Made by a program: the position numbers and the translations under genes. Below, piece by piece: positions 34,902 to 43,116 of a DNA stretch of 64,000 bases (positions are counted from its first letter, which is position 1; the number at the start of each line of letters is the position of its first letter). This stretch comes from CAHJXF01 sp038254545. GTDB lineage: Bacteria; Pseudomonadota; Gammaproteobacteria; Burkholderiales; Burkholderiaceae_D. The stretch spans positions 15,432-79,431 of the forward strand of contig JBBSGB010000016.1 in the NCBI GenBank assembly GCA_038254545.1, in the 5' to 3' direction. The notes below the pieces were generated by a model that searched no databases, was not told where the DNA came from, and saw nothing but the letters and a program-made list of their open reading frames with translations.

Positions 34902-34915
34902 TAAGATCGATCTTA
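34902..34915. promoter_or_regulatory. Palindromic operator candidate for the MarR operon
   Basis: TAAGATCGATCTTA is a perfect 14-bp palindrome starting 10 bp upstream of the marR GTG. Flanking bases ATTA and GCAAT add partial symmetry. Size and position fit a MarR dimer site overlapping the ribosome binding site and promoter. Confidence 0.6.
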
Positions 34916-34943
34916 GCAATCGCGAAAGCGCATCGAAGAGCCG

Positions 34944-36233
34944 TCACGCGGCCACGAAGCTCCAGAGCATCACGCCGGTTGCGCAGGCCATCGCGAGAGT
35001 CGCGGCCCACCCCAGAAATTTCCCGCGCCACGATAGCGTGAAATCGCCCATCACCTTCCTGCTGGACGCTACCATCATCAACACGACCATGATCGGCACC
35101 GAGATCAGCGCATTGATCACCGCCGACCAGTAGAGCGTGAGCATCGCATCGAGATCGGCGGCGCTGATGGCGATGCCGAGCAGGATCGCTGCCGCGATCA
35201 CGAGATAGAACGGCCTTGCGCGACCGAAGGACCGATCGAGTCCCATGCGCCAGCGGAACACGCTGGAGATCGCGTAGGCGGCCGAACCTCCAAGCACGGG
35301 AACCGCGAGCAGGCCGGTGCCGACGATGCCGAGCGCGAACAGGAAGAAGCCCGCCTCGCCGGCGATCGGGCGCAAGGCTTCCGCGGCCTGGGTCGTCGAG
35401 GCGATCGCACTGACGCCGTGCACGTGCAGGGTGGCCGCGGTCGCCACGATCATGAAGAAGGCGATCGCGTTCGAGAATCCCATCCCGACCATCGTGTCGA
35501 TCTTGAGGCGGCGGAACTGCGCGCGTGCCTGTTGAGGCGCGCGCCAAAGTGGCTGGTCGGCGCGCAGCCGCCTGATTTCCTCAACCTCCTCGGCGGCCTG
35601 CCAGAAGAACAGATAGGGACTGATGGTGGTGCCCAGGATTGCGACAATGGTCGTCGCGTAGTCCTTCGACCAGGTGACGTGCGGCCACACGGCCGAGCGC
35701 AACACGTCGGTCCAGTCGAGGCGTACGGTGAACGCGACCCCGACGTAGGCGAGCAGCGTGAGCGTGAGCCACTTGAGCACCGTGACATAGCGTCGGTACG
35801 GCACGAGGATCAGCGCGACCAGCGACGACACACCAAAGCCCGCCGCGTACCAGACTTCCGTGCCGCCCAGAGCGAGCGCGGCCACATCGCCCATTGCGTT
35901 GAGGTCGGCGCCAAGGTTGATGACATTCGCGAGCGTGAGCAGGCCAACCAGCAGCGCGACCACCCACGCGGGACAGATCAGCCGGAAATTTTCAGCGAGA
36001 CCTTTGCCGGTGACGCGACCGACGCGCGCACTCGCCAGCTGGATGCCCACCATCAGCGGGAACGTCAGGATCACCGACCACAACACGTTGTAGCCGAACT
36101 GCGCTCCGCCTTGCGAATAGGTGGCGATGCCGCTCGGGTCGTCGTCGGCGGCGCCGGTGATGAGGCCGGGCCCGAGCTTCTTCCACCACGGCGCGAATTC
36201 GTCCGACACCTGGTCTTTGCGGTGGCGGTTCAC
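34944..36233 (-). CDS. NRAMP-family divalent metal transporter, atypical motifs
   Basis: 429 residues, GTG start, about 11 membrane segments. TM1 carries DDDPSGIATYSQ near residue 31, where canonical Mn/Fe transporters have DPGN; the coordinating Asn is therefore absent. TM6 carries TISPYLFFWQ near 205, where canonical members have MPH, so the soft-metal Met ligand is also missing. This is a distinct clade of the family with unproven substrate. The gene begins 105 bp after the flavin cluster ends and runs towards marR, with 28 bp between its stop and the palindrome. Confidence 0.88.
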   Translation of the reverse strand: MNRHRKDQVSDEFAPWWKKLGPGLITGAADDDPSGIATYSQGGAQFGYNVLWSVILTFPLMVGIQLASARVGRVTGKGLAENFRLICPAWVVALLVGLLTLANVINLGADLNAMGDVAALALGGTEVWYAAGFGVSSLVALILVPYRRYVTVLKWLTLTLLAYVGVAFTVRLDWTDVLRSAVWPHVTWSKDYATTIVAILGTTISPYLFFWQAAEEVEEIRRLRADQPLWRAPQQARAQFRRLKIDTMVGMGFSNAIAFFMIVATAATLHVHGVSAIASTTQAAEALRPIAGEAGFFLFALGIVGTGLLAVPVLGGSAAYAISSVFRWRMGLDRSFGRARPFYLVIAAAILLGIAISAADLDAMLTLYWSAVINALISVPIMVVLMMVASSRKVMGDFTLSWRGKFLGWAATLAMACATGVMLWSFVAA

Positions 36234-36338
36234 GCGGGCGCCCGGGTCGTGGTTCGGTACATGGCGCGCAATCTTAGCCGCTGCGCGATGCGGGCGGGCG
36301 ATGTACGCCGCGCCGTGTGGGCGTGCGCGCTCTCCGGG

Positions 36339-36827
36339 TCAATCGGTCGGAAAGGCCACCGAGATTCGCGGCTCGAGTCGTCTCGCGCGTCGCCCCATCA
36401 CGACGTGCAGCGGCAGCACCAGTGCGACGGCAACTCCCACGATCCAGTGGCACAGGCTGGCAACCGCATGAACGTCTTCGGAGCTCGCGTAATACAGAAG
36501 CCACGCGGTGACCATTAATACCGCGAGCACGGTGGCGACCAGGCAACCGGTCCATCGATTGCGCTTCACGGCCCACGCGCGCGGCACGTGTACCGCGACG
36601 ATGCCGCCATACGCGAGCGACGCGACCATCGCGATCGCGCCGTGCGCAGCGAGAATCGAATGTGCGAGCGGATGGGGGCCGAAGCCGTCGGCGCGAGCGC
36701 GAGCGAAGACATCGATCGCGAGCCACGCGAGGCCGGTGGCAAGCAGCAAGCCTGTCGATAGATAAGTGAGCCAGCGATGCCAACTGCGCAGTCGGATCGC
36801 ATCGATCGTGGGGCGAGGCCTATGCAC
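36339..36827 (-). CDS. Cytochrome b-like membrane protein (DUF4405-like)
   Basis: 162 residues with four membrane helices. Histidines sit in helices at RSWHRWLTYLSTG (about 17), AHSILAAHGAIAM (about 55-62), VHVPRAW and CHWIVGVAVALVLPLHVVMG (about 127-142), a pattern suited to bis-His heme b binding. It is last in an operon and overlaps the apbE start by 8 bp. Members next to ApbE and FMN-binding proteins are thought to pass electrons across the membrane to flavinylated partners (inference from context). Confidence 0.7.
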   Translation of the reverse strand: MHRPRPTIDAIRLRSWHRWLTYLSTGLLLATGLAWLAIDVFARARADGFGPHPLAHSILAAHGAIAMVASLAYGGIVAVHVPRAWAVKRNRWTGCLVATVLAVLMVTAWLLYYASSEDVHAVASLCHWIVGVAVALVLPLHVVMGRRARRLEPRISVAFPTD

Positions 36828-37638
36828 GACGCGAATGAAGAACGATGGCGCTCGCCCCGCAGCGCGCCAGCAAGGGATGGGTTGCCGTGCCGCTCAAGGC
36901 CACGACCTTGGTGAGCGCGTCGGCGAAGACGCATCGCGGCGCCAGCACGCAGATCGAGGCGCCCTGATCGAAAGCCTCGCGCTCGACTTCGTGCGCGTGG
37001 GGACCAGCCAACAATGCGTTGCTCTCTTCGATCGACGATGTGGCGACAGCGAAATTCCTGAGTTCGACGAGGCGATGACAAACGCTCGGCTCGAGCGGAT
37101 CGCGCACATCGACCGGAAAAGGCTCGTCGCCGAATGCCGCGATGTCGCCGCCGGCGTTCACGCATCCGCTGGTGACACCTGCATCGCGAAGCGCATCGAG
37201 CGCGGCATCGACCGCGTAGCCTTTCGCGATGCCGCCGAGGTCGATCGCAAGAGGACGTCGCTTGACGACTTCGTGCCGTCGCGTGAGATCGAGATCGCGC
37301 TGCGACGCTTTCGCATGGCCGGCAAAGACCGCGCAATCGAAGAGCCCATCCGAGCGCCGATGCAACCCGCTCGCGATGAGCAGGACCTGCCACGTGGATC
37401 GGCACACGCGCACCGGCTCGTTCACTGCCGCGCGATTGATGCGGGCCACGTCGCTGCCCGCGAGCTGCGGACTCATCGAGCGGTGAATGTGCGCGATGGC
37501 GGCGAAGCCCGTGTCGATCGCGCGGTTCGCGATGGCTAGGTCGCGATGGCGCACGCTGATCTCGACCCGGGTGCCGAGCCACGGCTGCGCTCGACGCAAC
37601 AGGGGCCGACGCGCGTGATGTATCGCTATACGCATCAT
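36820..37638 (-). CDS. apbE: FAD:protein FMN transferase
   Basis: 272 residues. Covalently attaches FMN to Thr/Ser of periplasmic target proteins. Motifs: LAIDLGGIAKGYAVDAAL near residue 129, CVNAGGDIAAFGD near 158, and C-terminal FADALTKVVALSG near 240 with the metal-binding Asp. The N-terminus (MMRIAIHHARRPLLRRAQPWLGTRVEI) lacks a recognisable signal peptide, so export or start site is uncertain. It overlaps the FMN-binding gene by 4 bp (ATGA), an obvious enzyme-substrate pair. Confidence 0.92.
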   Translation of the reverse strand: MMRIAIHHARRPLLRRAQPWLGTRVEISVRHRDLAIANRAIDTGFAAIAHIHRSMSPQLAGSDVARINRAAVNEPVRVCRSTWQVLLIASGLHRRSDGLFDCAVFAGHAKASQRDLDLTRRHEVVKRRPLAIDLGGIAKGYAVDAALDALRDAGVTSGCVNAGGDIAAFGDEPFPVDVRDPLEPSVCHRLVELRNFAVATSSIEESNALLAGPHAHEVEREAFDQGASICVLAPRCVFADALTKVVALSGTATHPLLARCGASAIVLHSRRA

Positions 37639-38189
37639 TTGCTGCCGCGGCGGATCAGGGCATCGAGCGCGAGGATGCGGCGCACGCCGTCGGTCACGTG
37701 TCGCGACGACAGCGTGGCTCCGCTGATGTTGGCGATGTCGTCGCCCACCACGACCGGCGACGACGCACGCTTGCCGGTGAACTGCGCGCGCCAGCGCGGG
37801 TCACGCACTTCGTATCCGTGCGATTCGCGATAAGCGAGGATCTCGACCTGCTTGACCGCGCCGTCGGCCGCGATCGCGACGGCGTAGGTGATCAGTTCGG
37901 ACTTGCCGATCACTTCGTCCACGTAGATGCGGCCGAGCAAGGCCTGATCGGCCTCTGCGCGAAAGATCAGGAACTGCCGCGCCTGGCTCGATGCATGGGT
38001 GCTCGCGTCGATGGCGCGCATTTGCTCGGGCGTGAAGCCAGGCCGCTCGAGCACATAGCTCGACGCCGATGGAAACATCAACCGCTGCGCGGCTTCGACC
38101 GTCAGGTACTCGACCGCGAACGCATTGCTCGCGGCGGCGATGGCGATGCCGGCCACAGGAAACGAGGCGATCAGAAAGCGATTGATCAT
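37635..38189 (-). CDS. Periplasmic FMN-binding domain protein (flavinylation target)
   Basis: 184 residues with a signal peptide cleaved near NAFA/VEYL. The FMN_bind domain occupies about 90-180. ANISGATLSSRH near residue 159-170 is the flavinylation motif, with the Thr as the FMN phosphoester site; YRESHGYEVRDPRW is the typical preceding segment. The next gene on the strand encodes the matching ApbE. It probably shuttles electrons between the cytochrome-like membrane protein and periplasmic acceptors (inference). Confidence 0.9.
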   Translation of the reverse strand: MINRFLIASFPVAGIAIAAASNAFAVEYLTVEAAQRLMFPSASSYVLERPGFTPEQMRAIDASTHASSQARQFLIFRAEADQALLGRIYVDEVIGKSELITYAVAIAADGAVKQVEILAYRESHGYEVRDPRWRAQFTGKRASSPVVVGDDIANISGATLSSRHVTDGVRRILALDALIRRGSK

Positions 38190-38252
38190 GAAGCGACGAT
38201 ATCGTCAATGCAATCGGAACGCGTGATCAGCACGCGAGCCTGGAACGCGCGA

Positions 38253-39638
38253 TCAAAACGCATACCCGAGCCCGACGTTGTAGCGGTCGCGCGATGGATC
38301 GACCTTGAACTTCTGGTAGTCGGCCTTGAAGACCACGCTGGGATAGAGTCGATACGAAAGCCCGACCGTTGCCACGCGTTCGGTAGGCGCCGGACCGAAG
38401 CCCAGACCCGGCGGCAGATCGTCGATCTTCGATGCCGTGTTGAATCGTTCATAGCGCACGAACGGCGACACCGAAGATTCGCCGTTGCTCCACACCGTAT
38501 AGGCGCTTTGTACATACCAGCCGAAGAATTCGCGGGGCACCGGCGTCGGGTTGCCGGCGAAGCTGAGGTTCAGATCGCGCGCGCCAGTGATCATGCCCTT
38601 GGCATAGACGGCCGAGAGATCCCAGCGTCCCGGTGTCCAGCGCACGTGGCCGTCCCACAGGGTCACGCGCGCATTGCGCGCGGCGAAGTCGGGCTGGCCG
38701 TGGCCGACGCGACCGCTGAAGACCGATCCTCCGACCAGCAGCGATGGGATGCCCTTGTAGTCGAGCGCGACGTAGTTCGACAGGTTGCGCGCGCGCGCCT
38801 TCTGTCCCTCCTGGTGAATGCTGCCTAGTGGCGATTCGCGCCCGTCAGTCGAGGTCGAGTCCCACTTGTTGAGGTCGAAGCCGCTGGTCACGCCGATGTT
38901 CCATTCGAGGCCGCGCGCGAACCCGCCAGCCGGCGTTCCGACGATGCCCATGCCCACTTCGCGCCAGGTCGATGGAATGATCGCGGTCTCGACGAAGTTG
39001 CGCTCGACGCCGTAGTACGCGGTTGGCTCGTGGTTGCGATTGATGAGTCCGGCTGGAATGAGGAAAAGGCCGGCCTGCAGTCCGACTTCAGGCGTGAGCT
39101 GATGCGCGATATACAACTGCTCGAGCGCGACTTCGCCGCTGTCGCCCCTCGACGCTACCGCGTGCTCGACCTCGAGCTCCATGTTCAGGCGCGTCTTGTC
39201 GGTGAAGCGATGCGCGAGACCCAGCACCGCACGGCGCACATCGAGTTGCGCCTCGCCCGCGTTGTTGCGTGGACGGGTGTAGTTGATCTCGCCGTAGCCG
39301 GAGAGGGTGGTCGCGGGCTCAGCGCTTGCGGTCCTTGCATCGGGTGCGGTGAGCGACGCGTATGCTGATCCGCTGGGAGGCGGCGCCGACGCATTGGCTG
39401 CAGCAGCGGCGGCGTCAGGCGCAGCTTGTTGCGTCGATGCGCGAGCTGCGGCAGGTTGCGCGAGCTTCTCGTCCTTCATGCGCTGCACCTCGGCACGCAG
39501 GTTTTCGATCTCGCGCTGCATTCGATCGAGCTGCGTGGAAACCGCGGCGGAGATTTCGCCTTCGGTCGCGGCATAGGAGGGGGCGACGAGGCCCATCAGC
39601 ATCAGCGCAGCGCAGATCGTCTTCAACGGGGTGGGCAT
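38253..39638 (-). CDS. OprO/OprP-like outer-membrane porin
   Basis: 461 residues from ATG 39638, with signal peptide ending near PSYA/ATEGE. A coiled coil (LDRMQREIENLRAEVQRMKDEK at about 37-58) and an Ala/Pro-rich linker precede a beta-barrel starting at LSGYGEINYTRP and ending with Phe (VGLGYAF), as required for outer-membrane insertion. Such coiled-coil-plus-barrel proteins are assigned to the phosphate-selective porin group; actual selectivity is unknown. It lies 7 bp after the diheme peroxidase stop, in the same operon. Confidence 0.88.
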   Translation of the reverse strand: MPTPLKTICAALMLMGLVAPSYAATEGEISAAVSTQLDRMQREIENLRAEVQRMKDEKLAQPAAARASTQQAAPDAAAAAANASAPPPSGSAYASLTAPDARTASAEPATTLSGYGEINYTRPRNNAGEAQLDVRRAVLGLAHRFTDKTRLNMELEVEHAVASRGDSGEVALEQLYIAHQLTPEVGLQAGLFLIPAGLINRNHEPTAYYGVERNFVETAIIPSTWREVGMGIVGTPAGGFARGLEWNIGVTSGFDLNKWDSTSTDGRESPLGSIHQEGQKARARNLSNYVALDYKGIPSLLVGGSVFSGRVGHGQPDFAARNARVTLWDGHVRWTPGRWDLSAVYAKGMITGARDLNLSFAGNPTPVPREFFGWYVQSAYTVWSNGESSVSPFVRYERFNTASKIDDLPPGLGFGPAPTERVATVGLSYRLYPSVVFKADYQKFKVDPSRDRYNVGLGYAF

Positions 39639-39645
39639 GGTGTGA

Positions 39646-40935
39646 TCAAGGCTTGTAGCCATCGGTGAGGGTATTGAGAAATGCGACGACGTCGTCGATG
39701 TCGGAGGCAGACAGCGCCGGCATCTCGCCGGGCTTGCGGTTGTACGGAACCTCGCTGACGTTCACGTTGGCGTGGTATTCGGCGGGAAGGTCGTTGAACT
39801 GCGCGACCGCGCCGTCGGCATCGCGCGGGTACCACTCTTCGGGATGTGTGTCGCGCCGCGCGTAGAAGCCGACTGCTTCCTTCAAGGTCGCGAAACGGCC
39901 GTTGTGGAAGTAGGGCGCGGTCTTCTCGACGTTGCGTAGCGTCGGCACCTTGAACGCGCCGCAGAGTTCTTTGTGGGTTGAAAGGTCGGTGCGCTGCGGT
40001 CCGCAAAGACCGAGGTCGTAGTACGAAGGATCCGAATTCGCGGCAATCGCCGCGTTGCGCGGCACGCCGAGGTTGTCGTACGTGAAGTCGGTGAACAGCG
40101 GCGGCGAGCCGTCGCTTCCGCGACCACTGATGTGGCATGCCGCGCAGTTGCCTTTGTCGCCGCGGTTGAAGAGCGCGAGGCCGCGCAACTCCTGCTCGCT
40201 CAAGCGCGCGCGGCCTGCGAGAAAGGCGTCGTACTTGCTGTCGTAAGGATGGAAGGCTGCGTTTTCCTTTTGATATTGCGCGAGTGCGAACGTCAGGCGA
40301 TCGAATACCGCATCCGGGTCTTCGAGGATGCCCGCGCCGAACACGCTGCGAAACTGTTCGACGTAATTCGCGCGTTTCAACTTGTCGATGACCGTGGCCG
40401 CATCGCCATTCGCCATTTCGTGAGCGGGGACAAAGGGTCTGCGCGCTTGTTCGGCGAAGGTCTGCGCGCGCCCATCGCGGTCGAAGCCGCCGGTGGGCGT
40501 GCCGTCGGGCTCGAAATGGAAAGCGGGGGTCCGATCGAGGTAGCGCAGCGACGGCGCGTTGCGAAAACCATCGACGTCGTTGTTCGGTCCCCCGAGCGGA
40601 GTTGCGCGCGTGTCGGGTTGCGCGTGCGCATGATCGGGAGCGTGGCAATTTGCGCACGCCAGGCGGCCCGACGCCGACAGGCCCGCATCGAAAAAAACCT
40701 GCTCGCCCAGTGCAGCCGCCGCGCTCAGCGATTCGCTCGACGATCCGGCAGTTTGTGCCGCCGATGGCGCGGCGGACGGCATGGTTTCGCTACCGCCTCC
40801 ACCTCCGCACGCGCCCAGAAAAACGCTCAGCGCGAGGGACGCAAGCAAGGGCGATCGTGCTCGTGCAGAGCCGGTCCCCGAGAGAACAGACGCACGGCGC
40901 CGCCACGAGTTGCACGAGCAAATAGCTTGATTCAT
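39646..40935 (-). CDS. Diheme cytochrome c peroxidase family lipoprotein
   Basis: 429 residues from ATG 40935; a 11-codon longer frame would run through the Fur-like dyad. A lipobox LGAC near residue 44 precedes a Gly/Ser/Ala linker. Two c-type heme sites are CANCH (about 94-98) and CAACH (about 263-267), with VPTLRNVEKTAPYFHNGRF near 332 typical of the CcpA/MauG superfamily. It may be a peroxidase or an electron-transfer protein. It is first in the operon with porin, FMN-binding protein, ApbE and the cytochrome-like protein. Confidence 0.92.
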   Translation of the reverse strand: MNQAICSCNSWRRRASVLSGTGSARARSPLLASLALSVFLGACGGGGGSETMPSAAPSAAQTAGSSSESLSAAAALGEQVFFDAGLSASGRLACANCHAPDHAHAQPDTRATPLGGPNNDVDGFRNAPSLRYLDRTPAFHFEPDGTPTGGFDRDGRAQTFAEQARRPFVPAHEMANGDAATVIDKLKRANYVEQFRSVFGAGILEDPDAVFDRLTFALAQYQKENAAFHPYDSKYDAFLAGRARLSEQELRGLALFNRGDKGNCAACHISGRGSDGSPPLFTDFTYDNLGVPRNAAIAANSDPSYYDLGLCGPQRTDLSTHKELCGAFKVPTLRNVEKTAPYFHNGRFATLKEAVGFYARRDTHPEEWYPRDADGAVAQFNDLPAEYHANVNVSEVPYNRKPGEMPALSASDIDDVVAFLNTLTDGYKP

Positions 40936-40946
40936 ACGATCGCAAA

Positions 40947-40967
40947 TGCAAACGAGAATGGTTCGCA
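40947..40967. promoter_or_regulatory. Fur-box-like dyad upstream of the redox operon
   Basis: TGCAAACGAGAATGGTTCGCA has dyad arms TGCnAAC and GTTnGCA. With flanking GCAAA and ATCAT it resembles the betaproteobacterial Fur-box form GCAAATGAGAATnATT. It starts 12 bp upstream of ATG 40935. Iron control of the whole operon is therefore plausible. Confidence 0.5.
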
Positions 40968-41225
40968 ATCATATCTGAATGCGCGTGTTTTGCGAATTCG
41001 AGCGTCTGGCGGCCCGCTTCGGTGGCTGGTGGAAGTGGCACCCCCTTCGGGGGCGGCGAGTCAGATGTCAGTGGTGCGCTACCTGCTCGGCGTCGGCCGC
41101 GCCGTCGGGAAGCGCGGAACCCTGCGAGGAACGGCTCCCGGGGACGGCCGGTCACCTGCTCTCCGACCATGCCCTTGCTGCGCGCGTCATTGATCGTATG
41201 GGGCCGAGGCTCGAGCCATGACAGT

Positions 41226-42290
41226 TCAATATTTTCTTGGGCCGAGGACAACCGCGCGAGCCTCGGCGATCTGCCAAGCCACAAGTGTCGGCAGGCCGAT
41301 GGCCAAATCGCGGGCACGTTTGGCGAGCGCCAGGGCAAGTGCGGATTCGGGCGGCAGACCGACCAACGGGGCAGCCAGCGCATAGCCGGCCTCTTGCACC
41401 CCAATCCCGCCAGGGATCGTGAAGGCCGCGCTGCGCAGCATGAAAATTACGCTTTCGATCGATAGCACCGTCCAGATGGAGAGCTCAACATCCATGAGCC
41501 GGAGCGCCACCCACGCTCCCACTGCGCTGGCCACCCAAGCCGCCAAGTTGAGCGCGAACGACAGGACGATTCGCCCGCGCTGCCCGTAGATCACGCGTAG
41601 TTCCGCGCCGATCGCCTCCGTGGCGTCAACGGCACCCGGCAGAAGACGCCGCGCGATGTTCCCTGCAAGCGGCAAGATCCACCGCTGCGCTGATAAGAAG
41701 ATCGCCATGATCGCGACCAATATGACAACGCCGCCGAGCATTGGGACGCGCAGCGACCCGACCGGCCCATTGCCTAACAAGATGGAGGCGACGAGGGCGA
41801 GGCCGAACAGCGTGAAGATCAACTGGCTCGCCATCTCCGTCGTCAAATCGACGATCAGTGAGGCATGCACGCGTGGGCCGGCGATTCCCTTTGCGGTCAA
41901 CATGCGCACGCTGACGACGATTCCACCGACCTGGGAAAACGGCAGCAGGTCCGACGCCGCCTCACGAATCAGCCTTGCCCAGACAAAGAGGCCGAACCGT
42001 TTGAAGCTTTCCCCCGAAGCAGCAAGCCAAGCCGCGCCAAGCAGGCCCAACACGCTGAGCGAGTAGAGGCAATAAGAGAGAAAACCACCGACGCCCAGCC
42101 GACGCGCGATTGCGATGATGGATGCGATTCCGGTCGATCCGATTGCCCATGCCGCGATCGCCAATCCCGCGACGGTCGCCAGTAGTATCGCTGTGCGAGC
42201 GTGGGATCCCAGGTGCCGCTCGAGCCCTGTCGCGCGACGCATGATGCGAGGGCCGCTAGCGAGAAACGATCGATACCGTGCGCGGAGCAT
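41226..42290 (-). CDS. hpnL: Hopanoid-cluster membrane protein HpnL (lysylphosphatidylglycerol synthase TM-like)
   Basis: 354 residues from ATG 42290, overlapping the hpnK end by 35 bp. Eight or so membrane segments with the flippase-like domain hallmarks FSQVGGIVVSVRML near residue 95 and FTIPGGIGVQEAGYAL near 285. In other bacteria hpnL sits in the hopanoid-modification operon; its role may be membrane transfer of hopanoid intermediates (inference). The 258 bp upstream towards the redox operon contain only a short CCCCC/GGGGG hairpin at 41041-41053. Confidence 0.88.
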   Translation of the reverse strand: MLRARYRSFLASGPRIMRRATGLERHLGSHARTAILLATVAGLAIAAWAIGSTGIASIIAIARRLGVGGFLSYCLYSLSVLGLLGAAWLAASGESFKRFGLFVWARLIREAASDLLPFSQVGGIVVSVRMLTAKGIAGPRVHASLIVDLTTEMASQLIFTLFGLALVASILLGNGPVGSLRVPMLGGVVILVAIMAIFLSAQRWILPLAGNIARRLLPGAVDATEAIGAELRVIYGQRGRIVLSFALNLAAWVASAVGAWVALRLMDVELSIWTVLSIESVIFMLRSAAFTIPGGIGVQEAGYALAAPLVGLPPESALALALAKRARDLAIGLPTLVAWQIAEARAVVLGPRKY

Positions 42291-43116
42291 CGGGCGTTCT
42301 CCGTTCGAGGCTGGCGAAGCTCCCCAGCCGCACGCCGCGCGCGAATATCGTTGCCCGGCAGCTCGGGTCGAGCAGGCCTTCGAGCTCGGCGCGATGACAA
42401 TAGCCGGGGCCGTGCCCGGGAAAGTCATCGCGCGTCGCAGGGTGGAGATAGATCTCGTTCAAACCTTCGGGAAGCGCGGCAATGGTCGCGCGGATATGTT
42501 CAGTGGTCATGTGTCCCGTCCGGACGAGCCCGAAAACCTGGTCGGGCGTTTCAATGCCGCAGCGTCGTGCGCGTCGGCGAAGCAAGCGCGCGAACGGCGC
42601 CACGAACCAGCCCGAACCGCGTGGGGAGCCTCCCTCGACCGGCGCGCGCAACGCGCGGACGCCATGGCGTCGAGCAGCTTCCAGCACCAATCCCGTGATC
42701 AACGGATGGACGTGGAAATGTTTGTGCGCGTTGACATGGTCGAATGGCAATCCACTCGCGAGAAAAGCTGCAAATTGCGCGTCGATCTCGGCGCGGACTT
42801 GACGACGCAATCGGACGCTGAGTGCAATGCGCAACCCGAGCAGCGCCATGTCGGTGCGAAATAGCCCATGTCGGTCGACCAGGTCGGGAACCTGCTCGGC
42901 AGGTAGCACCGGGCGCCCCTCCACTAGCACCAAGTGCAGTCCGACGCCAAGGCGCGGCAACCGCCGGGCGCGCTCGACCGCGTCGACTGCGGCGGGCGCA
43001 GCCACCATCAAGCTCGCCGCCGTCAGGATTCCTTGCCTATGCGCTACTTCGACCGCCTCATTCACCTCGATCGCCGCACCAAAATCATCGGCGGTTATGA
43101 CAAGCGACGACGTCAC
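42256..43116 (-). CDS. hpnK: Hopanoid biosynthesis deacetylase HpnK (YdjC/ChbG family)
   Basis: 286 residues. Deacetylates the N-acetylglucosaminyl hopanoid made by HpnI. Metal-dependent polysaccharide-deacetylase-like motifs: ITADDFGAAIEVNEAVEVAHRQG at the N-terminus with the Asp pair, DHVNAHKHFHVHP near residue 124, and EIYLHPATRDDFPGHGP near 225. The start overlaps hpnJ by 4 bp. Order hpnI-J-K-L matches known hopanoid operons. Confidence 0.92.
   Translation of the reverse strand: MTSSLVITADDFGAAIEVNEAVEVAHRQGILTAASLMVAAPAAVDAVERARRLPRLGVGLHLVLVEGRPVLPAEQVPDLVDRHGLFRTDMALLGLRIALSVRLRRQVRAEIDAQFAAFLASGLPFDHVNAHKHFHVHPLITGLVLEAARRHGVRALRAPVEGGSPRGSGWFVAPFARLLRRRARRCGIETPDQVFGLVRTGHMTTEHIRATIAALPEGLNEIYLHPATRDDFPGHGPGYCHRAELEGLLDPSCRATIFARGVRLGSFASLERRTPDAPRTVSIVSR

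Noticed and set aside
41041..41053. CCCCC-TTC-GGGGG hairpin as terminator between the redox and hpn operons
   Set aside because: Stem of only five pairs, no T-run on either strand; the operons on both sides are transcribed in the same direction and this is upstream of one, downstream of the other, so it proves nothing.
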